The notes under the pieces are model-generated. The model made no database searches. It had not been told where the DNA came from and saw nothing but the letters and a program-made list of their open reading frames with translations. From Ilumatobacter sp963746265 (GTDB lineage Bacteria; Actinomycetota; Acidimicrobiia; Acidimicrobiales; Ilumatobacteraceae): a stretch of DNA of 64,000 bases. The DNA lies in contig CAVVAM010000013.1 of NCBI GenBank assembly GCA_963746265.1, positions 186,001 through 250,000 of the forward strand, written 5' to 3'. The position numbers and the translations under genes were made by a program. Shown piece after piece: positions 47,093 through 59,000 of this stretch. Position 1 is the stretch's first letter, and each line of letters begins with the position of its first letter.

Positions 47093-50000
47093 ATGGCCGC
47101 CGACAAACTCTCGATCGAGATGCTTCCGGCCCAACAGGGCGACGCGTTGTGGGTGGAGTGGGGCAGCGCCGACGACCCCCACCGAATGTTGATCGATGGT
47201 GGGACCGCGGCGACCTTCCAGACGTTGCGCGACAGGTTCGAGGCACTCGATCCTTCCGATCGTCATGTCGATCTGATGGTGATCACCCACATCGACCTCG
47301 ACCACATCGACGGGGCGATTCGACTGCTGCACGACGGGTCGCTCGATGTCTCCTACTCCGACATCTGGTTCAACGACTTCCGCCAGATCTCCGACGGATC
47401 GTCCACGCAGGGCGCTGTGCAGGGCGAGTTTCTCGGTGCGATCTTGGACGCACGGAAGCTGCCTTGGAATGCCGCCTTCGACGGCCGGGCGGTGGTCGTG
47501 CCGGACGCCGGCTCGCTGCCGAGCGTGCGCTTCAGAGGCGGTCTGCGGCTGGTCCTGCTGTCCCCGACTCCGGAGAAGCTGCGCAACCTCAAGTCCACAT
47601 GGGAGAAGGTGGTCGAGGAAGCCGGGATGAAGCCCGGCGAACGTGTCGAAGCACCTGCCCGTCTCGAGGAGCGCATCGGACCGGTCGTTCGCGGGGGAAG
47701 CGCACGATGTTCGGCGGAGACTGCTCCGAGGCCAACGGGAGCAGTATTGCGTTCATCGCCGAGTATCGCGACGAGCGCTGGCTCTTCGGCGGCGATGCCC
47801 ATGAGGATGCGCTCCTGGCCGGCCTACGGCGATACGCCCAGGAGACCAGCGAATCGCCAGTCCATCTCGACGGGTTCAAGGTCCCGCACCACGGCAGCGT
47901 TCGCAACATCTCCCCGGCACTGCTCGACGAGATCGACTGCCGAAGATTTCTCGTGTCCACGAACGGCGCCCACTTCGAACACCCCGATGAGGCCTGCATC
48001 GACCTCATCGTCATGACCGCCGACCGGCCGGAGCTGGTCTTCAACTATCGGACGGAGTTCACGGAGAAGTGGGCCGGGGTGTCGTCGGAGTCCGAGACGA
48101 CCTATGCGGACGGGTCGGATGCCGGGGCAGCCGACAGCACCCAGCACCAGGATGCGGGCGGCGAGACTGACGCGACGAGCCCAGTGGGTTCGCCGAATCA
48201 GCCGGATGAGGCAGCTGCCCCACTCGAGCGGGCTGTCGGAACGGTCTCGGGGGGCTCAGCGGGTGCACAGGAGGCTGGGATGAACGATTCGTCGTCAGAT
48301 ACCGTCCGCGGAGATCGAGGACGACCCCGAGCCATGCCGCCACGTGTCCGCTTGGAGGTGGCGGTCTTCCACGGGAGCCTCGAGCGCGCTGATCATCCGG
48401 TGCTCGTCGGTCACTATGCGGCGACGCCTCTCTCGGGCGCGGAGGGGTTCGTCGATCGGCGTTTCCAGGGTCGGCTGTCGGACCGCTTCGCACGCGGCCG
48501 GTATCCGGCCGACATCGGGGACTCGCTTCTGATACGTGCAGCGCGTCGACGACATCCCCGGTCGGGAGTGATCGTCGTCGGCCTCGGCGAGTACGGCGAG
48601 CTCACGCCGCTGCGGTTGGTCGCGACCATTCGTCAGGCGCTCGTGAGCTACGCCTTCGACGAGGCGGATCAGCGAGACGCCAACGATCCGATCGAGTATC
48701 GATGCCGACGGTGCGACGAAGACGTCAAGATCGACGATCGAACGGAACACTCCGCGACCGAGGGTCATCGAGCCAAAGGTGGCAACCAGGTCGTCGACGA
48801 GAAGGACTACGAACTCGTTCCGTTCCTCAAACTCGGGATCAGCAGCGTGCTCCTCGGCGCCACCGGCGATCAGGGGCTCAGCATCTCGGCGTCGGTGCGT
48901 GCCGTCGTGACTGCGACCCGCGAGGCGAACATCGAACTCCGCGCCGGGAAGGAGGTTCGTGCCCAGTTCACGGAGTTGCAGCTCTGGGAGCGCAGCGCAG
49001 CCGAAGCCGAGCTCGCTTACCGTGCGGTGCACTCGCTCGGGAACGACATCCCGGCCGGAGCCGACGCCAGCGAGATGGGCGTCGTGGAAGCAGCGGAAGA
49101 GCTCGAGGTGGCTGAGGGCGCGCTCGAGAACGGTCTCCGCTCCGATGCCGACGACCAGGTGTGGTGGCGCGTACGCGTCAGCGAGGTGGGCGACACCGGC
49201 GAAGTCGAGGGGGTGGAACGCCCCGCGTACCTGCATCTCGAGTTCGCCGTCGGTGGCCGCCTGGCGCGAACCGGCAACGTCGTCCACCTCGTCGAGCGAC
49301 GTCGGCTCGAACGACTGCTCCGAGAGATGGTGGCCGATCCGAAACCGGGACCAGCGACACACATCGCACTGTTCGAGCTGTTGTTCCCCAACCAACTCAA
49401 GTGGGACATGATGGCCGCGCAGGACATCCAGCTCGAGGTCGACGATGCGACCGCCGACATCCCGTGGGAGATGCTGGCCGCACGAAATCCCGAAGAGGGA
49501 ACTCGCGGTCAGCTCGCGTTACGCGCACCGATGGTGCGCCAGCTCAAGCTGAAGAACATCCCGGCCGTGCGACGCGCGAGCGTGTCCAGGGCGCTCGTGA
49601 TCGGAAACCCACCTGTCGGTCGACTCGGCCCGCCGCTCCCAGGCGCCTTTCGCGAGGCGGAGGGCGTGGTCGAGGTCTTGCGCGCCTCGCGCTACGAGGT
49701 CACCGGGAAGGTGTTCGACCCCAGCGTCCGGGCCGACGACCAGACGGCGACCGGGATCGAGCAAGCGCTGTTCGAGAACGACTACCGGATCATCCACGTG
49801 GCCGCCCACGGGCTGTTCCAGCCCGACGATCCGACGCGCACCGGTGTGGTCATCGGGCCCGACGACTTCATCACGGCGCAATTGTTCGCCCAACTCGACG
49901 TGACTCCGGACCTGGTGTTCCTCAACTGCTGTCACCTTGCGGCCGTTGCGATGGGCGTCGAGAGCGGTGCGATCGAGTTCACCCGCAGCAACCTCAACCG

Positions 50001-51201
50001 GCTCGGCGCCAGCCTCGCCCGTCAGCTCATCGACTCGGGTGTCCGAGCCGTTGTCGTAGCCGGCTGGGCAGTCGATGACGCCGCAGCCAAACAGTTCGCC
50101 TGCGTCTTCTATGAAACAATGCTGCGCGGAACGGCATTCGGTCGCGCGGTCCACGAGGCTCGGCGAGCCGCGTACGAGGCGTCGCCCGACCACAGCACCT
50201 GGGGCGCCTATCAGTGCTACGGAGATGGTGGATACCGACTACCGAACGATGGCGCCGACTCGTCGAGCGCACGCGAGTCGGTGCCGGTCACCAAGGCGGA
50301 GGCACTCAGATGGATCGAGGCGATCGTCAACCGCGTCGAGAGCGTCGGCCCCGATGTCGACCGTCGCCGGGAGATGGCCGAGATGGAGGCCATCGAGCAG
50401 ACCGCAGAGAAATGGATCGACGGCGACGCCGGCCGACTCTGCGAGGCGCTCGGGCTCGGGTGGGCGGCACTCGGCGACTACGAGCGTGCGATCGAGCGAC
50501 TGGACGGAGCCCTCCGGGCGAAAGACGGGGCCATGACCCTGAAGGGCCTCGAGCAGTACTCGAACTTCAAGGATCGACTCGCGGCGAAGCTGCTCCGCAA
50601 TCCGAAGGTGAGCAAGGCCGACCGGGAGCGGGCCGAGACGCTCATGGCGGAGGCCTTGGCGTCGATCGAGTTGCTCGAGCAGCTCAGCCCCTCGGTCGAG
50701 CGCACTTCGTTGCGCGCCGGGCACTACAAGCGCCGGGCCGCTGCGACGCACGGCGATGAACGCGCAGCGTCCCTGCGGGAGGCCGCGACGGCGTATCGCG
50801 CGGCATACGACAAGAACCAGCAGCCCTATGGCCTCTGCAACTACGTACAGCTCGAGGAGATCCGCCGACGGGTGGACGACGACGAGTCAGCAGCGAGTGA
50901 GCTGTACGACAAGGTCGACGAAGTCCTCTTCAACCTCCGCAACACATCCGCAAGCAACTACTGGGACGCTGTGTCGCAGGCAGACGCGTTGCTGACCGTG
51001 GCCATCGTGCGGGACGAGGTGCCGGATCGGGCGGCGACACTGATCACGAACTACACGGAGGCGTTCGACGGCGGCTCGACAGCAGCGCAGCGCGCCTCGA
51101 CGCTCGACCACCTGCAGGATCTTGCCGAACTGCACCCCGACGAGGTGCAGAAGAACGGGCTGTTGTCGATCCACGAGGCGTTGACCTCCGAGCATCCGTG
51201 A
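47093..51201 (+). CDS. MBL-fold - zinc finger - CHAT protease - repeat fusion, frameshifted near 47695
   Basis: About 1369 residues from ATG 47093 (GGAGG just upstream) once one G is restored to the five-G run at 47693-47697; the join reads VVRGGKRTMFGGD. Residues 1-320 form an MBL fold of the ComEC/competence type: IDGGT, VITHIDLDHIDG (near 65), then FGGDAHEDALL and VPHHGSVRN. An acidic low-complexity linker (about 335-400) follows. Residues about 405-530 recall the N-terminal domain of leucyl aminopeptidases (VRLEVAVFHGSLERADHPVL). The zinc finger (YRCRRCDEDV, HSATEGH) is at 534-575. The CHAT domain is at about 760-1010: DIPWEMLAARNPEEG, His in IIHVAAHGLFQP (near 905), Cys in LVFLNCCHLAAV (near 944). 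TPR-like helices end the chain. The target is unknown. Confidence 0.88.
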
Positions 51202-51292
51202 TCGACGCGTCGAGCCGCAAGACGTCGTCACGGATCGCCGGGCTGCAGCGCGGCGCCGACGACGTTCGTCCGACGCCGTTGCCGTACCCCAG

Positions 51293-51727
51293 TCAGTCGC
51301 CAGCCGGCTCGTAGCGTGCTTCGAACTCGGCAGGCGTGACGACCATCACCTCCCCCGTGGACTGCCGGACGATCCAGTCGCCAGGCGTGGCAACCACTGA
51401 CGACTCGTCGATGTCCGCGATGCGGGTGACCACGGTGGTAGGCGCGCTGGCCCGATACGCCCATATTGGGGACCGCTTCACCCAACGGCCGGGGCCGACG
51501 AGCTCGTGACCGGCCTCGAACTCCTCCTTCGCGGCCCCGTAGGAACCCTCACCATCGGCAATGACGTAGAACGACCCGCTGAGGGATTGTTCACCGAACG
51601 AGGTTCGCAGCACGGTGGTGTCTGCCACGGGCTCGACCAGGATCGCCGTCTTGGCGAAGTCGGGCCTCGGTCGGAACTCGGTGGCGAGATCGGGGTCGAA
51701 TCTGTGTTCGGGTGGATCCGATGTCAC
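51293..51727 (-). CDS. Small protein with PGDWIV motif
   Basis: 144 residues. The end, TPGDWIVRQSTGEVMVVTPA followed by EFEARYE, matches a widespread small-protein motif (GDWIV..x.GE...V....F...YE) of unknown role, often in phage or accessory genes. The front part (FAKTAILVEPVADTTVLRTS) probably forms a second beta domain of the same type, with GPGRWVKRSPIWAYRAS between. There is no signal peptide. It faces the MBL-CHAT gene across 90 bases, converging with it. No function is assigned. Confidence 0.7.
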   Translation of the reverse strand: MTSDPPEHRFDPDLATEFRPRPDFAKTAILVEPVADTTVLRTSFGEQSLSGSFYVIADGEGSYGAAKEEFEAGHELVGPGRWVKRSPIWAYRASAPTTVVTRIADIDESSVVATPGDWIVRQSTGEVMVVTPAEFEARYEPAGD

Positions 51728-51824
51728 GAGCAGAGCCTACGGACGCCCGCTCCCTCCATGCGGCGAACAGGAGGATGACGTCGTGTTCGCCGTCAACCGA
51801 TCGCGGCGCACACATCATGGGCTG

Positions 51825-52178
51825 TCATGATCCGTTCGTCCGTCCGAACCATGACGGGTCGGAGTTGCACACCAGACCGGCTACACCGCCGGACTGACCG
51901 TTCCCTACCGCCGGGACGCCGAGCACCAGCCGCCCACCGGAGGCCGCGCCGAGCATGGTGGCGATCGCGATGGCCGCCCGCCACGGAATCGTCGCGCCTT
52001 GGGCGAACAAGCTCGAACACGTTGTTGCTCGCCAACAGGAGCACCGCGAGGGCGACACCCTCGTTCGCCCCGACGGCGAGGACGAGGATCAGCGCCGATC
52101 CGCCGGGCCCGACCGGCGACGACACGACAAACGAGCAGCACGCCCCACGAGCACGACGATGACGCGGATGGGATGCAT
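51825..52178 (-). CDS. Small membrane protein, frameshifted (about 117 residues)
   Basis: ATG at 52178 follows a GGAAGG site. Two single-base errors must be repaired: one base is missing in the C-run at 52143-52146 and one is extra near 52010. The protein then begins MHPIRVIVVLVGACCSFVVS, has a long hydrophobic stretch (SALILVLAVGANEGVALAVL, then LASNNVFELFAQG) and a second one (AAIAIATMLGAASGGRLVLG), ending SDPSWFGRTNGS. It would be a small inner-membrane protein with two helices. No family is recognised. It may be real with sequence errors, or a decayed gene. It faces the divergent DUF6603 operon. Confidence 0.45.
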
Positions 52179-52273
52179 GGCGACCTTCCGACGAGCGGTC
52201 CGTGTCAACCTGCCCGACCGCCGCGAACCCGTCTGCCCCGTTTCTGACCGACTGCCGCGCCATTCGATAATCG

Positions 52274-52303
52274 CTTGACAACCTTGCGGACCGGGTGGTC
52301 AAG
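52274..52303. promoter_or_regulatory. Possible divergent promoter/operator for the DUF6603 operon
   Basis: CTTGAC (52274-52279) and GTCAAG (52298-52303) are perfect inverted arms 18 bases apart. TTGACA at 52275-52280 is a consensus -35, but no strong -10 is seen 17 bases on. The site lies between the small membrane gene and the DUF6603 operon. Confidence 0.3.
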
Positions 52304-52383
52304 TGGCTCCCGTGCGGCCTCACCGCCATGGGGTCGCCGATCGGAGGCGTGAGCATGAGCAAGCCCGACGGGCGGGGACCGTC

Positions 52384-53013
52384 GTGAGCAGCACCGTCCC
52401 GCCGGAGTTCGCGCGCTTCGTCGAAGCGGCACGCGCCGGCGACCGTCTGCCGGCTGCGCCCGACCGGCTCGCCGCCGGTCAGGTCACGGACGGTCTGGTC
52501 CTCGACACCAAGCAGGCGACAGAACTGATCCGGGTCGCGGCCAAGCGCGCCGCAGGGCTGTATCGCCCGACGAAGCGCACCGAGGTGGTGTGGGTCGACG
52601 GGGACAGCGAGCTCGCGGTCGGGATGGCGGGCGTGCGGGTCGACATCGACGACGGGATGATCACGGTGCACTTGCCCGTCCGCTGCGACCAGACGGGCGA
52701 GGCCGCCGTGCGCGTGCTGTTCGTGGTCGGCGCGCCCGACCGCCCTGCGGGGGTGTACGCCTCGACGTTCCGGACACCGATCGGCCCACCGCTCGTCGTC
52801 GACGCGTGGGGCGACGCTCTCGTCGCCTATGCGTGGCAGTGCGTGCTCGGCCTCGTGTCCGGACTCGCCGGTGCCGTCGGCAAGGACTCGCGCGGCAACG
52901 TGCTCGTGCCGGCGGAGTTCTACGCCACCAAGCACGGCCTCCGGATCGTGCCGATGGCGCGCCACCGGTTCTCCGGCTCGTCGGGCCTGCTCACGAAGGC
53001 GACCAAGCGATGA
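52384..53013 (+). CDS. 209-residue protein of unknown function, first gene of DUF6603 operon
   Basis: I chose GTG 52384 (MSSTVPPEFARF), which has GGCGGGGA upstream; the open frame goes back to 52303. The protein is mixed alpha/beta, with FARFVEAARAGDRLPAAPDR, RVAAKRAAGLYRPTKRTEVV, VRVDIDDGMITVHLPVRC and TFRTPIGPPLVVDAWGD. No signal peptide or clear membrane segment is present; a hydrophobic patch (CVLGLVSGLAGAVG) is short. Its stop overlaps the giant gene's ATG (ATGA), so the two products are probably made together. I do not recognise the family. Its role is presumably linked to the giant DUF6603 protein as a partner or chaperone (inference). Confidence 0.75.
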   Translation: MSSTVPPEFARFVEAARAGDRLPAAPDRLAAGQVTDGLVLDTKQATELIRVAAKRAAGLYRPTKRTEVVWVDGDSELAVGMAGVRVDIDDGMITVHLPVRCDQTGEAAVRVLFVVGAPDRPAGVYASTFRTPIGPPLVVDAWGDALVAYAWQCVLGLVSGLAGAVGKDSRGNVLVPAEFYATKHGLRIVPMARHRFSGSSGLLTKATKR

Positions 53014-56000
53014 CGCTGGCAGCCGACGACCTCGGCGTGCTCGGCAACCTGGGCACCGCGCTCGGGTTGTTCGACGCCGCCGGCACACCGAACGAGGACT
53101 GGTTCCAGGACCCGGAGGACTACCTCGGCTCGGTGCTCGCCGAAGACGCCCAGCGCGAGGCGCTCCTTGCGTTCGTCGACGAGGCGCTCGGCGGGGCCGA
53201 GCGGGACGTCGATCCCTACGGCGTCACGTGGCTGCCGATCGTCGAGGTCGGCGACAGCGGGCTGACCGTGTCGGCCACCGTGGCCGAGACGAGCGCCGGC
53301 ATCGACGTCGGGCTCGGCCTCGTCGCCCGCACGACCGATCCGGTGTCGACGACCACCCTCTCGATGCCGCTGTTCCGCGCCCGCCGCGCCGACGGTCCGC
53401 CGGTGACCACTCCCCTCCTGCTCGGCACGGCGTCGGGCCGGATCCGCATCGCCACCGCGATCACCATCGACGCCGATCCACCGGTGCCCGGCGAGGCCCG
53501 CCTCGGCGCGGTCGGCATCGACGTCGACATCCCCACCTCCCCGAGCGACCCGGTCGACCCGGTGTTCGGCCTGAGCCTCACCGGTTTCCAGCTGCCGGGC
53601 GCGACCAGCCCGACCGACATCCGCGTGTCGGCCGACGGCGTCGACGAGCTCGACGACGCCGTGCTCGACCTCGTGTTGTCGCTGCTCCGATCGGCGGCCG
53701 AGACCGCCGCCGGCGGCTCGACCGTCGCCGCCGTCGGCGGTCTGCTCGGCCTGCTCCCCGGCGACGACGTCCCCGACTTCCCGATCACCGAGTTGCCCAC
53801 GCAAGGGGTTCGTGCGCTCGCGGCATGGGTGCACGGGATCGTCACGACCGCCGACGCACGCGCCGACTGGATCGGCCACCTCGCCGACCTCGTCGGCGGC
53901 ACGCCCATCGGCGATTCGATCGCGTTCGACCTCGGTGGCGCGGCCGACCTCGTGATCGGCGTGCGCGTCGACAATGGACCGAGCGGCAACACCCGACTCA
54001 CCCCCACGCTGGCAGTGGAGCTCGGCTCCGACGACGCTCGCGTCGAGGCCGCCGCGGACCTGTTCCGTATCGACCTCGTCACCGGCGAGGCCGTCGCCTT
54101 CCCTCGGCTCGGTGTCTGGGCCGCCGTCGGACGCGCCGGCTCGCCGGTCCTCGACGTCACCGGCCCGCCGGCCGCGCACGCCGACGTCCTGCGGATCGGG
54201 TTCGGGCTCGACGCCGAGCGATGCATCACGTTCGTCCTCGCTGCCGACGGCGTCGTGCTCGGTTCGACCACGTACCCGACGCTCGACCTGACGTCGCCCG
54301 ACGCCGTCATGGACGCCGTCGGCAACACGATCGAGGACATCGCGAACGAACTGCTCGGCCATCTCGGCGACGCGCTCGACGTGGCGCGGACGCTGCTCGG
54401 CCTCGACCCGCCGACCGGCGTCGCCGCCGTCAGCCTCACCGATCTGCTCACCGACCCGCTCGACGCAGTTCGCACGTACTGGCGCGAGCTCGTCACCGGG
54501 GCGGCCAGCTCCACCGCGGTTCCGGCAGTGCTGGCCGACCTGCGAGACGCACTCGCCGACGCCGGATCGGCGATCGCCTCGGTCAAAGGCACGGGCACGC
54601 GCACCGACCCCTGGCGGATCGAGCTGATCGGGCCGCTCGTGCTGGAGGCGTCGGTCGACGGCGACGAGTTGGCGCTCGGCGTCGCCGCCGTCACGCGCGT
54701 GGACACGCTCGGCGAGCGGTGCACCGTCGTCGAGACGCGCATGGCGGTGACGATCGCGACCATCGACCTGTCGGCTGGAACCGCCAGCCTGCTGCCGTGC
54801 GTCGAGGGCGTGCTGACGGCTCGCGAGCGCGGCGTCGACCCCCCGCGCGTGACCCTTGCCCTGCCCGGTGCCCGGGGCGGTGTCGCGGTGACCGCCGCCG
54901 GCGTGGGGCTGCGGCTGGGGTGGTCTCCCGACACCGGGTTGTCGGCGGGCATCGACGCGCCCGATCTCACCCTCGTCACCCCCGAGATCGTGCTGCCGGT
55001 CGTCATCCCGACGATCGGTGCCGACGGGTCGGTCGACCTCCTGCCCGAGGCGTGGGACGCCGTCGAAGCGCTCGTCGGCTACCTCGGCGACCTGCTGGGG
55101 AGCGCGCTCGGCGAGGTCGTCGCGACGCTCGGTTGGACGACCGAGACGCTGCAGGCCGGTGGCGAGACGCTCACTCGCGCCCGGTTGCGGCTCGCCGACC
55201 TGGTCGACGACCCGGCGGCTGCGATCGGGCCCTGGCTGGCCGACCTCGCGCTCACCGACCTCGCGCCGCGCGCCCTCGAACTGATCGCCGACCTGTTCGG
55301 TCACGTCGGCGACGTGCGGGGCGTGCTGACCGGGACGGGTCATCCCGACGACCCCTACCGGTTCGACCTCGCCGACGCGGTGCCGAACGTCGCCGTCTGG
55401 TTCCCGCCGGCCGGCCTGGAGCCACGCGTCGTCGCCACGCCCGGGGCGCTGCAACGGTGGCAGCCCGGCGACCCTGGTTTGCCGCCCACCGCGCTCGCCG
55501 CCGCGCTCGCCGCCGAGGCGGAGGTCGCCGGCGACGTCCGCGAGCTGATCGCCGGACGCGACGTCGCGGCCGGGCTGTCGGCGATCGTCGCCCGCTGGAC
55601 CGGGGGCGACGGTCGCATCGCGCCGCCCACGACCACGCCGGACGGCGTCACCGTGGCACGCGACGGGGTGGCGGCCGGCCAGCTCCTCGCCGAGCTCGAC
55701 CTCGAGCAGGTCACGGGGCGGATGCCGACCACGACCGTGTACGTCGCCCTCGGTGCCGGCGCCTGGCCCGACGCGCCGCCGGACCGCCGGGTCGACCTGA
55801 GCACGGCAGGCCTCAGCGCCGATATGTTCCCGGCACCCTCGGCGACGACCGGTGACTGGTTCGTCGCACTCGGCACGCGGACCGCCTGCGCCGGCAGTGG
55901 CACGGGCGGCGACGGCACCCAGCAGCAGGCCGAACGGCTGGCGCGCGTCCTCGACTCGCTGGCGACCGTCAGCAGCGACATCGCAGTCGTCGCGCTCGCC

Positions 56001-59000
56001 GGCGCCGGTCACGCCACCCGGCTGGCCGCCGAGGCCCAGACCGCAGTCGCCGACCTCATCACGCTCGGCACGCCACTCGCCCCGATCTCGCTCACGGCGC
56101 TGTCGACCCAACCGACGGCCGATGCGATCCGGATGCTCGACCGACTGCTCCCGTCCGCACCCGCCGGCACCGTCGACGACGAGGACCTCGCGCTCGGGCG
56201 GGCGCTCGTCGCAGCCATGACCGAGCTGACGTCGCTCGCCGATCCGTCGATCGACCTCCGACCGCCCACCGTCGACCCACCGGCCCCGCGCGCCGGGCTC
56301 CAGGTCGCAGCGGTCTTCGGCGTGGTCGACGCCGGCCAGGTCGGGCGGGCCGTGACTGCGATCGTCGCCGCCGGGCTGGCCGAGCGGACTCGACGGCGGG
56401 CTGCGACCCCACCGCCGGAGCCGACCGGCGCCGCCGCCGGGCTCCGACTCGTCGTCGCGCCGAGCACTGACGGGACGCTCGCGATCGAGGGCGACGCGCT
56501 GCTCACGCTGTTCGAGTACGACCGCACCGACGGCATCGACACTTCCCCGAACCTCCGCGTCCGCCTCGCGGTCGGCGACCGCGCCGGATGGCTCGTCGCC
56601 ACGCCCGATCTCGAGCTCCGGCGGGTCACCGCCGACGTCGACGTCCCGCTCGACGGATCGAGCGCCGGGGCCGCCCGGGTCGTCCTCCACGACGCACGGG
56701 TGTTCGGGCAGACCTGGGAGCGGCTCACCGTAGGACTCGACGCCGACGGTGTCGAGATCCCCGTCCTCCCCGAGGCCCGCACGCTGCTGGCGGCCGCGAT
56801 CCAGCGGGTCGCCGCCGATGTCGACGCCGTGCGATCGCGTGCGCTCGGCGAGCTCCTGACCGCGCTCGGTCTCGTCGCCGAGGCGGGCGGCGTCGTCGGC
56901 GATGCCGTCGACCAGCTCGTGCACGACGCCGGCGGGCTGGTGCGGCAACGGCTGGCGGCCCACGCCGCCGAGCTCGCGAGCGCGGTCGCCGACCTGCTCG
57001 GTCCGATGGCACCGGCGGTCGACCTCGAGGCCCGCACGATCACCGTCAGCGCCGGCGGCACCGATGCCGGCCGCTTCGGATGGCACGCCGACGTGACGTT
57101 CTCACCGACCGGCCTCGCCGGGCAGGTGCGCGTCGGTTGCGACGCGGCCATCGAACCGGTCGGCGGCCTCGGTGTTGTCGTCGACGCCGACACGAGCGCA
57201 CCGTCCCCGCTCGACGCGACCCTGTTGTGGCACCGCGCCGGCGGCTCCACCGACGAGATCGAGCTGTGGCCGGCGCCCGACCCCGGCACGATCGCGCGCG
57301 CCGTTGCCGCGTCGGCGCCGAGCCTCGGCGGACAGGTCGCGCTCGAACTGCTCCGGCGCGCCGACGACGCCGCACGACCGATCGTCGACGCCGCACTCGA
57401 CGCACTCGGCCTGCTCGACGGGACCGTCGGCTCGATCGAGGCCCGGGTCCGTCCGGTGGCCGGGCTGCTCGCCGATCCGGCGGGATGGCTCCGCAGCAGC
57501 GGATCGCTCGCCGCCGAACCCGGCCGGATCCAGGGCCTGTTCGACGCCCTCCGCCCACTGCTCGGGATCGGCGGCACACCCGGCACGCCGCTCACCCTGG
57601 CAACCGGGGTGACGCTCGCCGTCGGGCCCGCCGGCGCCGGAGCACGGCTCTCGCTGTCGGTCGACCCGACCGGGTGGGCCCCGCCGCCGGGCATCGACGG
57701 CCGGCTCGCCGGCGGACTCGCCGCCCACCTCGACCTCGGGCCGAGCGGGCCGCCGGCGGTGGCCCTCGGACTTCACGTCGGGCTGGCCGGCGCGGCAACC
57801 GGTCGGCAGGCCGTTCACGTCGTGCTCGGTGCCACCGGCACCAGCGTGATCCTGCGGCCGACGAGCGGCCCCGACATCGTCCTGCTGCCGTTCGCCGGTC
57901 TCGGATCGCTCGCCGCGGTCGCCGAGTCGGCGCTGCCGTTCCTCCTCGACCGACTGGCCGAGGTCCCCGGAGACGTCGGCGATCTCGTCGGCACCGTCGG
58001 CGACGCGCTGGCGCTCCGCACCGGCGCGCCGTCGACGTTCGACGGGGACCGGCTCCACGCGTGGGCGATCGATCCGGTCGGCTCCCTCATCGCCGCCGCG
58101 CCGTCCATCGTCGCCACCGGACTCACCTCGCTCTCGACGCTCGCCGACTCGATCCTGCCGGCCGCCGTCTCGGTCACGGCGACCGCCGACGACCTCACGG
58201 TCACCATCGGAACAGTCGACGCGAGGTGGACACCGCTGACCGGGCAGGTCGAGCTGCACAGCGCGGACGTGGCGGTACCGGGCGTCGACCAGGTCGCGTT
58301 CACCGTCGTGCTGACCCCGACCGGACTCGACGATGTGACGGTCACCGTCGGGCCGGCGTCGATCGACGTCGAGGGCGTCACGCTCCAGCCCTTCGTCACC
58401 GTGGCCGTCGGCGACGGCCCCGCCGGCGGGCGCCGGGTCGCCGTCGGCCTCTCGGTCGACGACACGAGCCACTTCGCGGCCCGCTGGCTGATCGACGCCG
58501 GCACCTTCGATCTCGTGGTGCTCGACGGCGACGTCAGCGTCGCGATCGGCAACAACGATCCGATGGCCGTCGCACTGCGGATCCTCGAGGTGATCGCCGA
58601 TCTGGTCGCCGCCGTCGCGCTCGCGCAGCAGCCCGTGCAGGACCTGCTCGACACCGAGATCGGCGGGGGCGACGTCCGCGACCTGCTCGAAGGCGTCGCG
58701 CTCGCGATCGGCGACACGAACGAGCTGATCGACGGGTTGTTCGACCTCGACACGCTGCTCCAGCGCGCCCAGCGCCTGTTCGAGAACATCATCGGGCTCG
58801 GCATCTCGATCCCGGTCGACGGCTTCACGCTGTCGTTCGTCGAGATCGACGACGTGATCGGCGTCCAGGTCGGGTTGACGCAGCGGTTCCCACTTCTCGA
58901 AGGCGACGTCGCCCTCTACCTCGAGAACGACGACTCGTGGATCGACGGGAACCCGCCGGGCGACGGCGGCCTGTTCGTCGGCCTGCTGTCGACCGGTGGC

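Noticed and set aside
52920..57086. Minus-strand open frame of 1388 codons, and 57102-60788 of 1228 codons, opposite the DUF6603 gene
   Set aside because: Composition is Arg/Asp/Val/Gly-rich without motifs, and both lie antisense to a protein with a recognised core; they are mirror frames of a GC-rich coding strand.
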